In this document: positions 31,461 through 40,415 of the stretch, one piece after another
How the letters are laid out: the number at the start of each line of letters is the position of its first letter
How positions within the stretch are numbered: the first letter of the stretch is position 1
Source: Gemmatimonas aurantiaca T-27
GTDB lineage: Bacteria; Gemmatimonadota; Gemmatimonadetes; Gemmatimonadales; Gemmatimonadaceae
Reading direction: 5' to 3'
DNA: 64,000 bases
Assembly (NCBI RefSeq): GCF_000010305.1
Contig: NC_012489.1
Location: forward strand, 2,549,646 to 2,613,645
Made by a program: the position numbers and the translations under genes
Notes under the pieces: model-generated
Seen by the model: the letters and a program-made list of their open reading frames with translations, nothing else
Database searches by the model: none
Told to the model about the DNA's origin: nothing

Positions 31461-33362
31461 ATGTTCGACCCTCGTTTGCGCATGGCCGGTCTGGCCCTGT
31501 TGCTGGCCACGGCGTCCACGGTGGCCAAGGCTCAGAACGCCCGCCCCGCCCCCGACCAGGCGGGTGTCGCCCGGTTGACGGCCCAGTACGTCAAACGTGA
31601 AGTGAGTATCCCGATGCGGGATGGTACCAAGCTGTTCACAGCCATCTATGTGCCACGGGACAGCAGCAAGGCGGTCCCGATCCTGCTCATGCGCACGCCG
31701 TACAGTGTGGCTCCCTATGGGGCCACGGCGTATCCGGCACAGCTCGGCCCCTTCCCCGACATCGACAAGGAAGGTTGGATCTTCGTGAACCAGGATGTAC
31801 GTGGTCGCTACATGAGCGAAGGCTATCACCAGTTCATGACACCGAATCGCGGACCCAATCGCAAGACCGGCGATGTGGATGAATCCACGGACACGTACGA
31901 CACGATCGAGTGGATTCTGAAGAACGTCCACCATCACAATGGTCGTGTTGGCACCTGGGGCAACTCGGCACCCGGCTTCTTCGTGACCGCAGGCATGATC
32001 GACGCACATCCAGCCCACAAGTTTGCGTATCCATCGGCGCCGATGGTGGACTGGTGGATGGGCGATGACCGCCACATGAATGGTCTGTTCAAGCTGTCGC
32101 AGACCTACAACTTCATGCGCAACTTCGACCAGCCGCGCAACGGACTGATCACCCAGTATCCCGCCGGTCCAGCGTCGGGCACAACGGATGGCTATGCCTG
32201 GCACCTCGCCATGGGCGCCTTCTCCAACTACGGCCCCGGTCCGCTGCAGAACCGCGTCGCGTTCTGGGACTCCATCACCGTCCACGCCGACTACGACGCA
32301 TTCTGGCAGGCCCGCGCCATCTGGAAGCACGCCAAGAACATCACCCCCGCCGTGCTGCTGGTCGGTGGGTGGTACGACGTGGAAGACCCGTATGGCATGC
32401 TGCGGCTGAATCAGAGCATGCAGGCCGACAGCCGGAGCACCAAGCAGATGTTCGTGGTCGGGCCGTGGTCACACGGCGGCTGGAACCGTGCCGACTTCCC
32501 GACGTTCGGTGCATTCACCAATGGCAGTCCGACCGGGAAGTTCTTCCGCGATTCCATCGGTATGCCTGCTTTCCGCTGTCTTCTCAAGGATGACTGCGGA
32601 AACTTTCAGTTCGGCGGAGCGCTGATGTTCGAGGCCGGCACCAATCAGTGGAAGCGATTCGAAGCGTGGCCGCCCAAGCAGGCGCGTCAGCGCACGCTGT
32701 ACCTGCGTGAACAGGGACGGGTCGCCTTTGAAGCGCCGAAGTCCGCTGGCGCGGCAGGGATCGACCGGTACGTGAGTGATCCGACGAAGCCCGTGCCATA
32801 CACGATGGGCACGACCTTCGGTTTCAACGCACAATATCCCACCGAGGACCAGCGCTTCGCGTCCCGTCGTCCGGACGTACTGGTCTATCGCTCGGACGTA
32901 CTCACCGAGGACCTGACGGTCGCCGGCCCACTCTCGGCCCTGCTGCACATCGCCAGCACCGGCACCGACGCGGATTTTGTGGTGAAGGTCATTGATCAAT
33001 ACCCCAATGATGCCGCTCCGGAGTTCGAAGGCGGACCGCGCCTCGATGCCTATGAGCGTCTTGTACGCCCCGGCGTTGCGCGTGCTCGCTGGCGCAAGGG
33101 TTACACGCGCAGTGTGCCGCTGGTGGCCAATACGGCCGACACCATCCGCGTGCCGCTCGACGACGTGATGCACACGTTCAAAAAGGGCCATCGCATCGTG
33201 GTGCATGTGCAGAGCTCGTGGTATCCCGCCGTCGATCGCAACCCGCAGCGATTCGTTCCCAACATCTACAAGGCCAAGGATTCCGACTTCCAATCCGCCA
33301 CCATGACCATCTACCGCACGGCGGCCCGTGCCTCCCACCTCTCGCTCACTGTCATGCCGTAA
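31461..33362 (+). CDS. CocE/NonD family hydrolase (X-Pro dipeptidyl-peptidase S15-like), secreted
   Basis: The 633-residue product has a Sec signal (MFDPRLRMAGLALLLATAST, cut after VAKAQ). The alpha/beta hydrolase shows REVSIPMRDGTKLFTAIYVP, INQDVRGRYMSEG-like NQDVRGR, and the nucleophile motif GTWGNSAPGF. Candidate acid and base are in VGGWYDVED and GPWSHGG. The C-terminal jelly-roll domain (TVAGPLSALLHIASTGTDADFVV) is typical. Members are X-Pro peptidases, cocaine esterase or cephalosporin acylases; the periplasmic form beside a SusC/SusD pair suggests work on imported peptides. SusC starts 57 bases downstream. Confidence 0.9.
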   Translation: MFDPRLRMAGLALLLATASTVAKAQNARPAPDQAGVARLTAQYVKREVSIPMRDGTKLFTAIYVPRDSSKAVPILLMRTPYSVAPYGATAYPAQLGPFPDIDKEGWIFVNQDVRGRYMSEGYHQFMTPNRGPNRKTGDVDESTDTYDTIEWILKNVHHHNGRVGTWGNSAPGFFVTAGMIDAHPAHKFAYPSAPMVDWWMGDDRHMNGLFKLSQTYNFMRNFDQPRNGLITQYPAGPASGTTDGYAWHLAMGAFSNYGPGPLQNRVAFWDSITVHADYDAFWQARAIWKHAKNITPAVLLVGGWYDVEDPYGMLRLNQSMQADSRSTKQMFVVGPWSHGGWNRADFPTFGAFTNGSPTGKFFRDSIGMPAFRCLLKDDCGNFQFGGALMFEAGTNQWKRFEAWPPKQARQRTLYLREQGRVAFEAPKSAGAAGIDRYVSDPTKPVPYTMGTTFGFNAQYPTEDQRFASRRPDVLVYRSDVLTEDLTVAGPLSALLHIASTGTDADFVVKVIDQYPNDAAPEFEGGPRLDAYERLVRPGVARARWRKGYTRSVPLVANTADTIRVPLDDVMHTFKKGHRIVVHVQSSWYPAVDRNPQRFVPNIYKAKDSDFQSATMTIYRTAARASHLSLTVMP

Positions 33363-33419
33363 CGCTGTTGCCCCCCTGCACCGCCCCCTGATTCCCTCCA
33401 TCATGCAGGAGTCCCTTCG

Positions 33420-36404
33420 ATGACAGCAGTTTCCCCCCGCCGAGCCTTGCTCGCGACGGCGTCCGCGCTCGTTGCGCTGGCGTTGTCGGCCAGCACGTTG
33501 CTCGCGCAGACGCGTACCATCTCGGGCCAAGTGCTCGAAGAGGGATCGCGCGCGCCCATCACCGCCGCCCAATTGCAGGTGCAAGGTACCAACCTTGGCG
33601 CACTCACCCGGGAGGATGGTCGATTCACCATCGCCGGTGTCGCGTCGGGTGACGTCGTCCTGGTGGTGCGACGCCTGGGTTACCCGATGACCCGCGTGCC
33701 AGTCGGCGCCACCACCAACACCGTCGAAATCGTCCTCAAGAAGGACGTCCTCAATCTCGACCAGGTGGTCGTGACAGGTCAGGCCACGGGTATCTCGCGT
33801 CGCAACCTGGCCAACGATGTTGCCAGTGTGAGCGCGGCCGAAATGACCAAGGTGTCGGCCCAGTCGATCGAAAACGCCATGCAAGGCAAGATCGCCGGCG
33901 CACAGATCTCACAGTCCACCGGCGCGCCGGGTGGCGGCAACCGCATTCGTATTCGCGGCATTTCCTCCATCCTCGGATCCGCGCAGCCATTGTACGTCAT
34001 CGACGGTGTCATCGTCTCCGACGTATCCGTCGGATCGGGCACGAACAAGGTGACCCGCGCATCGGGCACGAGCATCTCGGTGGGCAATCAGGAAGCCCCG
34101 GTCAACCGCATCGCCGACCTCAATCCCAATGACATCGAAAATGTCGATGTGCTGAAGGGTTCGGCGGCGGCCGCGATCTACGGCTCCAAGGCGTCGGGTG
34201 GTGTCATCATCATCACGACCAAGCGCGGCAAGGCGGGCAAGCCCCGGTTTTCGTTGCGTATGGGCGCTGGTACGTCCGATCTGGCGTATCGCAACGATTC
34301 GCGGCACTTCAAGACCCTGGCCGATGCCGTGGCCGTATTCGGTGCGGGCATCACCCCGTTCTATGATCCCAATCGTCAGCTCAATTACGAGACGCTGGCC
34401 TATGGGAACAATCCGCTCAACTCCGACCTCTCGCTCAGCGTGAGCGGTGGCAGTGAAGACACGCGCTATTTCGTGTCGGCGAGCCGGCGCAACGAAGAGG
34501 GCATCGTGGCCAACACGTTCGCCCGCAAGACGAACGTGCGCCTCAACCTCGATCAGCGCATCTCGTCGCGTATCAATCTGCAGGTGGGCACCGAAGTGCT
34601 GAACAACGCCGGCGACCGCGGCCTGTTCGGCAACGACAACGCCGGCAACTCGATCGCCTACGCGCTCACCAAGATCCCCAGCTTCCTGGACCTGCGCCGG
34701 AACGCCGATGGCTCCTGGCCGGTCAACCTGTTCTATCCGTCGAATCCGCTGCAGACCATCGATCAGTTCGAGAATTCCGAAAGTGTCTGGCGCAACATCA
34801 CCACGTCACGGCTCACGGCGGACCTGATCACGGGCAACAACCACACGCTGCAATTCATCGCGTTCGGTGGCGTGGATCTGCTCAACCAGTCGAACCTGAT
34901 CTACTCGCCGCCGACCCTGCAGTTCGAGCCGGTGGACGGCCTGCCGGGCACCAGCGCGAACTCCAAGACCACCAACGTTCAGCGCAACCTGAATCTGAAC
35001 ATGGTGCATGGCTGGAACATTGGTTCGTCACTCAAGGTGACCTCGCAGGTGGGTACGCAGTTCGAAGAACGGGACTTCAACCAAACCCGCGCATCGGCAC
35101 AGAACCTGCTCGGTGGTCTGGAAGTGGTCACCTCCGGCACAGTGCGCGACGTAGACGAATCGCGTTTACGTGTGGAAGACTTCGGTGTATTCGTGCAGTC
35201 GGAGGCCCTCTGGCGCGACAAGTTGTTGCTCACGGTTGGCGCCCGTGCCGATCGCAGCAGCAACAACGGTGATCCGGCCAAGTACTTCCTGTTCCCGAAG
35301 GCCGCCAGCTCCTATCGGTTCCCCAACCTGATGCCGGGCGTGGTGGACGAAGCGAAGCTGCGCGTGGCCTACGGTGAAACGGGTAACCAGCCACTGTATG
35401 GCCAGAAGTTCACCAACCTCGATCTGTCCAGCGTCGGTGGACTGGGGGCGTTCCGCGTAGGCACGGTGCGAGCCGCGTCGGATCTGCGCCCGGAGCGTCA
35501 GCGGGAATTTGAGATCGGTACAGACCTCAACTTGCTCCGCAACCGCGCCACGTTCACGGTGACCGGCTTCCGTCGCAACATCTCCGATCTGCTCATCACG
35601 CGCACACTGGCGCCCACCTCGGGGTTCAGCAGTGAGACCTCGAATGGCGCGGAGATGCAGGTGACGGGTGCGGAAGTCTCGATCAACGCCTTCCCGATCC
35701 AGACGCCCACGTGGGGCTGGACCTCGCGTCTGAACTGGGGCACCAATCGCTCCAAGGTGACCAAGCTGCCGGTGCCCACATTCCTGCTGGGTGCCCCGCA
35801 GACCGGCGCAATCCGTATCGAGCAGGGCAAGTCGGCCACACAGCTCATCGGCAACGACACGCTGCCACAATCGGGTGGCCGTGTGGTCGTACCGGTGGTG
35901 ATGGGCGATGGCAATCCGCTCTGGACGGCCGGATGGGGCAACGAAGTCCGCTTCAAGGGGCTGTCGTTGTACGCGCTGCTCGATCAACAGAAAGGCGGTA
36001 TGCTCGCCAACGGCACCTGGCGTCACTACGACCTCGGCCAGAACTCGATCGACTACGACGATCTCGACGAACTCGGACGCAAGGAAGGCGAAGTCCGCCG
36101 CACCAGCTACCTGCAGGTGACGCGCATCTACTACCAGCCCACTTCGTTCGTGAAACTGCGTGAAGTGACGATCACGTTGGATCTGCCCCAGAAGTGGGCA
36201 ACGTCGGTGTGGTCCGGCGCCAGCGGGGCCAAGCTCTCGCTGAGCGGTCGCAATCTGTATTGGTGGACCAAGTTCCGCGGTGGTGATCCGGAGGCCCAGA
36301 ACTTCGGACAGGGTGGCGTTCCCGATGCCATCCAGCGCAACCGTGAACTGGCCGCGTACCCCGCCAGCCGCAGCTTCTGGCTCAACTTCAGCGTGGACTT
36401 CTGA
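33420..36404 (+). CDS. SusC/RagA family TonB-linked outer-membrane transporter
   Basis: The 994-residue product has a signal peptide (ends STLLAQ) and a carboxypeptidase-regulatory fold (TISGQVLEEGSRAPITAAQL). The SusC plug shows the hallmarks QGKIAGAQISQSTGAPGGG, IRIRGISSI, PLYVIDGV and NPNDIENVDVLKGSAAAAIYG. A beta-barrel follows, ending SFWLNFSVDF with the terminal Phe needed for outer-membrane insertion. It forms the transport half of a nutrient uptake pair with the SusD-like gene 2 bases downstream. The preceding hydrolase suggests peptides as cargo; no glycan enzymes adjoin. Confidence 0.95.
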   Translation: MTAVSPRRALLATASALVALALSASTLLAQTRTISGQVLEEGSRAPITAAQLQVQGTNLGALTREDGRFTIAGVASGDVVLVVRRLGYPMTRVPVGATTNTVEIVLKKDVLNLDQVVVTGQATGISRRNLANDVASVSAAEMTKVSAQSIENAMQGKIAGAQISQSTGAPGGGNRIRIRGISSILGSAQPLYVIDGVIVSDVSVGSGTNKVTRASGTSISVGNQEAPVNRIADLNPNDIENVDVLKGSAAAAIYGSKASGGVIIITTKRGKAGKPRFSLRMGAGTSDLAYRNDSRHFKTLADAVAVFGAGITPFYDPNRQLNYETLAYGNNPLNSDLSLSVSGGSEDTRYFVSASRRNEEGIVANTFARKTNVRLNLDQRISSRINLQVGTEVLNNAGDRGLFGNDNAGNSIAYALTKIPSFLDLRRNADGSWPVNLFYPSNPLQTIDQFENSESVWRNITTSRLTADLITGNNHTLQFIAFGGVDLLNQSNLIYSPPTLQFEPVDGLPGTSANSKTTNVQRNLNLNMVHGWNIGSSLKVTSQVGTQFEERDFNQTRASAQNLLGGLEVVTSGTVRDVDESRLRVEDFGVFVQSEALWRDKLLLTVGARADRSSNNGDPAKYFLFPKAASSYRFPNLMPGVVDEAKLRVAYGETGNQPLYGQKFTNLDLSSVGGLGAFRVGTVRAASDLRPERQREFEIGTDLNLLRNRATFTVTGFRRNISDLLITRTLAPTSGFSSETSNGAEMQVTGAEVSINAFPIQTPTWGWTSRLNWGTNRSKVTKLPVPTFLLGAPQTGAIRIEQGKSATQLIGNDTLPQSGGRVVVPVVMGDGNPLWTAGWGNEVRFKGLSLYALLDQQKGGMLANGTWRHYDLGQNSIDYDDLDELGRKEGEVRRTSYLQVTRIYYQPTSFVKLREVTITLDLPQKWATSVWSGASGAKLSLSGRNLYWWTKFRGGDPEAQNFGQGGVPDAIQRNRELAAYPASRSFWLNFSVDF

Positions 36405-36406
36405 CC

Positions 36407-37795
36407 ATGAACGCCATCCGCAATCGCCGGGCGCGCGCGCTGCTACTGGCCGCCGTCTGTGCCTCCGCCGTGGCGTGCAACGCGGCGGACATCGCGAACT
36501 TCAATAGTCCCAACACGTCGCAACTCGAAGGATCCCCTGACGCAGGTACGGTGAACACCGCTGTCGCCGGTGTGTTGGCAGGCTCCCGCGCCGGCGCTGG
36601 CACCTGGGCCAGCACCCTGGGAGTGTTCGGTCGGGAAATCATCAACCTCGATGGCGCCGAGCCGCGCAACGTGCTGGCACTGCTCATCGGACCGCTGGAG
36701 CCCGGCGGCTTCGGCGTGGATGTAGGCTGGACCAACTCGTATCGCAATCTGCGGACGGCCTACACGATCCTCGAGGTGGTGGATCGTGTGCCGGACTACA
36801 CCGCCGCACAACGCAGTGCCGTGAAGGGATTCGTGAAGACCTTCATCGCGCAGGAGTATGTGAACCAGCTTCGGGTGCGTGACACCTTCGGTCTCGTGTT
36901 CGACGTGCCGAAGGATCCCGCCGAGCAGGGTGCGTTCATCACGCGGGATGAAGCCTACACGAAGACGGCCGCCCTGTTCGACGAAGCGCGCGCCGACCTC
37001 GCGGCTGGTGGCACGGCGTTCCCGTTCACGCTCACCACGGGCTTCGCCGGCTTCAACACTCCGCCCACCTTCTTGCGCGTGAATCGCGGCCTCAAGGCGC
37101 GCATGGAGACGTACCGGGGGCGCTGGGCTGACGCGCTGACTGCGGTGAACGAATCGTTCATCAGCACGGCGTCAGGCACGGCGGCCGCGTTGAACACGGG
37201 CATCTTCCATGTCTACAGCACCGCCTCGGGCGACGCGGTGAATCCCCTGTTCGATCCCACACCACGGGCCTTGGTGGCGGTACCGGAGTTCCTGACCGAA
37301 GCCCGCAATCGTGCCGATGGATCACGCGATCTGCGGGCGTCATCGAAGGCCGTCGTAGGTACCGTGAATGTCACCACGCAGGGGATCAGCTCCAATGTGC
37401 GGCCCACGGTGTATCCCACCAACGTCACCCCGGTGCCGATCATCCGGAATGAAGAGCTCATCCTCATCCGCGCCGAAGCGAACATCGGTCTCGGCAATCG
37501 TGCCGCCGCCATCACCGATCTCAACTTCGTACGCACCAACTCAGGTGGTCTGCCGGCATTGGCGAGTGATTTCGCCGGCGACCTGATCACCGAGCTGTTG
37601 TACGATCGGCGCTATTCACTGTTCTTCGAGTACGGCCATCGCTGGGTGGACTCGCGGCGCTACAACCGGCTGGGCGAACTGCGCAAGCAGTTGCCTTCGC
37701 ATCGGGTGTTTCCGTTGGTGCCCATTCCCATCGATGAGTGCAATCAGCGGACAACGGCCCTGCCTCGGGGTTGCGTGAACGTGGCCGGTAACTAA
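36407..37795 (+). CDS. SusD/RagB-like nutrient-binding lipoprotein
   Basis: The 462-residue lipoprotein (lipobox SAVAC) has the mainly helical SusD pattern: an N-terminal region with NTAVAGVLAGSRAG, a TPR-like section (TAAQRSAVKGFVKTFIAQEYVNQL), and the C-terminal motif PIIRNEELILIRAEANIGLGN. It ends ELLYDRRYSLFFEYGHRWVDSRRY and FPLVPIPIDEC, as in RagB proteins. It would cap the SusC barrel and capture substrate. The stop is followed by a perfect 17-bp terminator. Confidence 0.93.
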   Translation: MNAIRNRRARALLLAAVCASAVACNAADIANFNSPNTSQLEGSPDAGTVNTAVAGVLAGSRAGAGTWASTLGVFGREIINLDGAEPRNVLALLIGPLEPGGFGVDVGWTNSYRNLRTAYTILEVVDRVPDYTAAQRSAVKGFVKTFIAQEYVNQLRVRDTFGLVFDVPKDPAEQGAFITRDEAYTKTAALFDEARADLAAGGTAFPFTLTTGFAGFNTPPTFLRVNRGLKARMETYRGRWADALTAVNESFISTASGTAAALNTGIFHVYSTASGDAVNPLFDPTPRALVAVPEFLTEARNRADGSRDLRASSKAVVGTVNVTTQGISSNVRPTVYPTNVTPVPIIRNEELILIRAEANIGLGNRAAAITDLNFVRTNSGGLPALASDFAGDLITELLYDRRYSLFFEYGHRWVDSRRYNRLGELRKQLPSHRVFPLVPIPIDECNQRTTALPRGCVNVAGN

Positions 37796-37817
37796 CCGAC
37801 CAACACACACAAACCAC

Positions 37818-37854
37818 AAAGGGCGGAGAGGTCACGATGACCTCTCCGCCCTTT
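37818..37854. terminator. Bidirectional intrinsic terminator
   Basis: A perfect 17-bp stem (arms 37818-37834 and 37838-37854, starting AAAGGGCGGAGAGG) with a 3-base loop. A-rich and T-rich flanks let it serve the SusCD operon and the convergent LVIVD operon. Confidence 0.93.
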
Positions 37855-37888
37855 GTCATGTTGAACGAACGGTGCGATAGGCTACCGC

Positions 37889-39679
37889 TTACTTCGCCAG
37901 ATCCTTCACCACGGCACTCAGCGCCTTCACCCGCGCGGACTCCGGGTTGCTGGCAGCGTCCTGATCGAGCTGCGCCGCGAGCTTGTTGAGCGCCGTCGAG
38001 CGCGCCGCCCCCTTGGCCTTTTCGGCGGCGTCGAGCTGTGTGGTCACGCCCGAGAGCCAGGTCTTCTGCACCGCCGTGTTTCGCGCCATCTGATCGGTGT
38101 ACGAACGGGCCACCACAAATGCCGCCGGCCACACAAAATGCGGCTGCTCCTGGGCATTGAAGTACGCGAACTTCACCAACTTGGCCGCTTCGAGTTCGTT
38201 CTTCGAGATGTGTTCGCTCGGCGTGAGCTCCCACACGTCCAGACCACGCGCGATTTCCGAACCGTAGATCATGCCGTTGTACCAGTAGGCCGACCAGTGA
38301 CCGGCGCTGACGAGTGCCGTAGCATCCATGGGACCACGATCGAAGTACGCGATCTCGTAGGCGTGATTGGGATCGGTCCAGTCGAACACGTTCACACCAC
38401 CTTGGTACCACGACTGCACCATGACTTCACGACCCGGGATCGGGATCAGTGAACCATTGTGCGACACGCAGTTTTCCTGGCTGGTCTGCGCGGCCGGCAG
38501 CTTGAAGTAGCTCTTGAAATCGAGCTTGTCGCCGTTGCGCACGAAGATGGCGTCGGCGCCCCATTCCTTCTTGTCGGTCGCGCGGCAACGCGGCGCCGTC
38601 CCGCCACCCCACTCGTCGGAGAACAACACCTTGCTGCCGTCGTTGCTGAAGGTCGCCGAATGCCACGCCGACATGTTCGTATCAGCAGCCGCATAGAGGC
38701 GCTTCGGATTCTTGATATCGCTGATGTCGAGCAGGATGCCGTAGCCGCTGCACGCACCGCCGGCGAGGCCCACCGCCGGGTAGGTGGTGATGTCGTGGCA
38801 CTGCGTCGGACCACGCCCCGCGACCGACGGGCGCGCCGGCGAACCGGCCGGCCGTTCGCGGCGATCGGACGGCGCGTCGCCGTGGCGCACCGCTTCGCCC
38901 AGTCCTTCGAAAATGCGCGGTGAGCTCACGATGGCCGCGGCCGACGGATTCTTCACCGGCACCTTGATCACTTCGATGCGGAACAGCGCGCTGTTCGGAT
39001 CGACATCCGGCGCGAGCGCGGAACACCCGGCCAGCTCTTCGCTGGACCGTACGCCAGCAGACCCCGACACGTAGATGTACACGTTCTCCGGATCCTTCGG
39101 GTCGGTCACCAGCGTGTTGGTGTGCGAACCGCGGCAGGTCTGCACCATGGCCACGGACTTCGGCTTGGCGACATCGCTGATATCGAAGATGCGGATGCCG
39201 CGCGCACGCTCCTTGCTGACCTCCGCCTCCACACCCGTCAGGCCACAGTCGATGCGACCGGCAACCGCCTCCGCCGACACAAACAGCAGGTTCCCATAGA
39301 CCGTGACGTCGGACTGCGAGCCGGGGCACACCATCGCGGTGCGGAGCTTGGGCTTCCGCGGATTGGCGATGTCCCACACCTGCCAGCCGCTGTAGTTGCC
39401 CTGGAAAACCAGGTTGCCGCTGAAGGCCAGATCGGAGTTCTTCAGCCGCGCGTCACCGGGCGTGCTCATGTTGAGGAAGGACTCGGACGGCTTGGTCGTG
39501 GACACGAGCTTCATGTTCCACTCGGCCGTACCGGCGTCGAACCAGCCCGCCTTGAGACCAACACGCGGATCAGGCGACGGCTGGGCGACAGCCTCGGTGG
39601 TCAGCGCGACCTGTGCCACCGTGGCACTGACCGCCAACAACGGGAGGCTGCGCAACAGGGATCGAAACGGGGTTCGCAT
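37889..39679 (-). CDS. LVIVD-repeat (beta-propeller-like) secreted protein
   Basis: The product is 596 residues with a Sec signal (MRTPFRSLLRSLPLLAVSAT, cut near AVAQ). Repeats of the type GIRIFDISDVAKPKSVAMV, GWQVWDIANPRKPKLRTAM and GILLDISDIKNPKRL mark the LVIVD family, predicted to fold as a propeller. His/Cys-containing patches (GSHTNTLV, QCHDITTYP, SAWHSATFSND) recur where propellers bind metals or partners. An Ala/Lys-rich helical tail closes the protein. It is the last gene of an operon with the DUF305 gene. An alternative ATG at 39727 overlaps the DUF305 stop (TGATG) but adds a Pro-rich stretch unlike a signal. Confidence 0.82.
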   Translation of the reverse strand: MRTPFRSLLRSLPLLAVSATVAQVALTTEAVAQPSPDPRVGLKAGWFDAGTAEWNMKLVSTTKPSESFLNMSTPGDARLKNSDLAFSGNLVFQGNYSGWQVWDIANPRKPKLRTAMVCPGSQSDVTVYGNLLFVSAEAVAGRIDCGLTGVEAEVSKERARGIRIFDISDVAKPKSVAMVQTCRGSHTNTLVTDPKDPENVYIYVSGSAGVRSSEELAGCSALAPDVDPNSALFRIEVIKVPVKNPSAAAIVSSPRIFEGLGEAVRHGDAPSDRRERPAGSPARPSVAGRGPTQCHDITTYPAVGLAGGACSGYGILLDISDIKNPKRLYAAADTNMSAWHSATFSNDGSKVLFSDEWGGGTAPRCRATDKKEWGADAIFVRNGDKLDFKSYFKLPAAQTSQENCVSHNGSLIPIPGREVMVQSWYQGGVNVFDWTDPNHAYEIAYFDRGPMDATALVSAGHWSAYWYNGMIYGSEIARGLDVWELTPSEHISKNELEAAKLVKFAYFNAQEQPHFVWPAAFVVARSYTDQMARNTAVQKTWLSGVTTQLDAAEKAKGAARSTALNKLAAQLDQDAASNPESARVKALSAVVKDLAK

Positions 39680-39726
39680 CGGGGGCGGTGACGTGGAGGG
39701 TGGCGTGGGAGGGAACAGAGGGTACA

Positions 39727-40398
39727 TCAGGGTTTCGGACGGGTGCGAAGCAACAGTTCCATGCGATCGATTTCGGTGCTCTGATCGGCGACCACATCGG
39801 ACACGAACTTGAACACATCATCGTCGTTGGCCGAACCTTTGGCCGACATCAGCTCGTCGACCATGTTGATCGCGCCACGATGGTGCTGGATCATGAACGT
39901 CAGGAAGTACCAATCGAAGGCGCCACCCTTGGCCACCTTGAGCGTGTCCATCTGGGCGGGCGTCAGCATGCCCGGCATCATGGCCGATGCCGCACCGGTC
40001 TGTGCCGCACCCATATCCATACCGGCGTGATGCGCGTGCGCCATCTGCTCCATGTTGCCCGACGGCACCTCCTTCTTGCGGGTGCGCAGCCAGCTCTGCA
40101 TGAACGCGATCTCGTCGGTTTGTGCCACCGAGATACGCCCAGCCAGCACCTTCACTTCAGAACTGGCACCATTGGCTTCGGCAAAGGAGGACATGGTCAC
40201 CGCCTGCGCATGGTGACCGATCATGCCCTGCATGAACGAAACATCGGCGGCCGTATACGGCGGAATACCGCCGTCGAGCGCGGCCATCTGCGCCGGCGTC
40301 AGTGGGCGCTTGGCCGCTGGCGTGCCCGACGCACAGGCGCCGAACAACACCAGCGAGCCAAGTATCAACAGGCGGTGCGTGTGTGTGCGAATGTTCAT
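39727..40398 (-). CDS. DUF305 family lipoprotein
   Basis: The 223-residue lipoprotein (lipobox LFGAC) holds two DUF305 half-modules, each with a Met/His motif: VSFMQGMIGHHAQAVTM and FLTFMIQHHRGAINMVDEL. Between them is a Met/His-rich loop (MEQMAHAHHAGMDMG). DUF305 proteins are ferritin-like four-helix bundles, and one member (cyanobacterial CopM) binds copper, so metal binding in the envelope is likely. It lies 17 bases after the epimerase-like gene and before the LVIVD gene; AGGTGAG precedes the ATG. This pairing of DUF305 with LVIVD suggests a shared function. Confidence 0.88.
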   Translation of the reverse strand: MNIRTHTHRLLILGSLVLFGACASGTPAAKRPLTPAQMAALDGGIPPYTAADVSFMQGMIGHHAQAVTMSSFAEANGASSEVKVLAGRISVAQTDEIAFMQSWLRTRKKEVPSGNMEQMAHAHHAGMDMGAAQTGAASAMMPGMLTPAQMDTLKVAKGGAFDWYFLTFMIQHHRGAINMVDELMSAKGSANDDDVFKFVSDVVADQSTEIDRMELLLRTRPKP

Positions 40399-40415
40399 GA
40401 GCTCACCTAAGGGAA

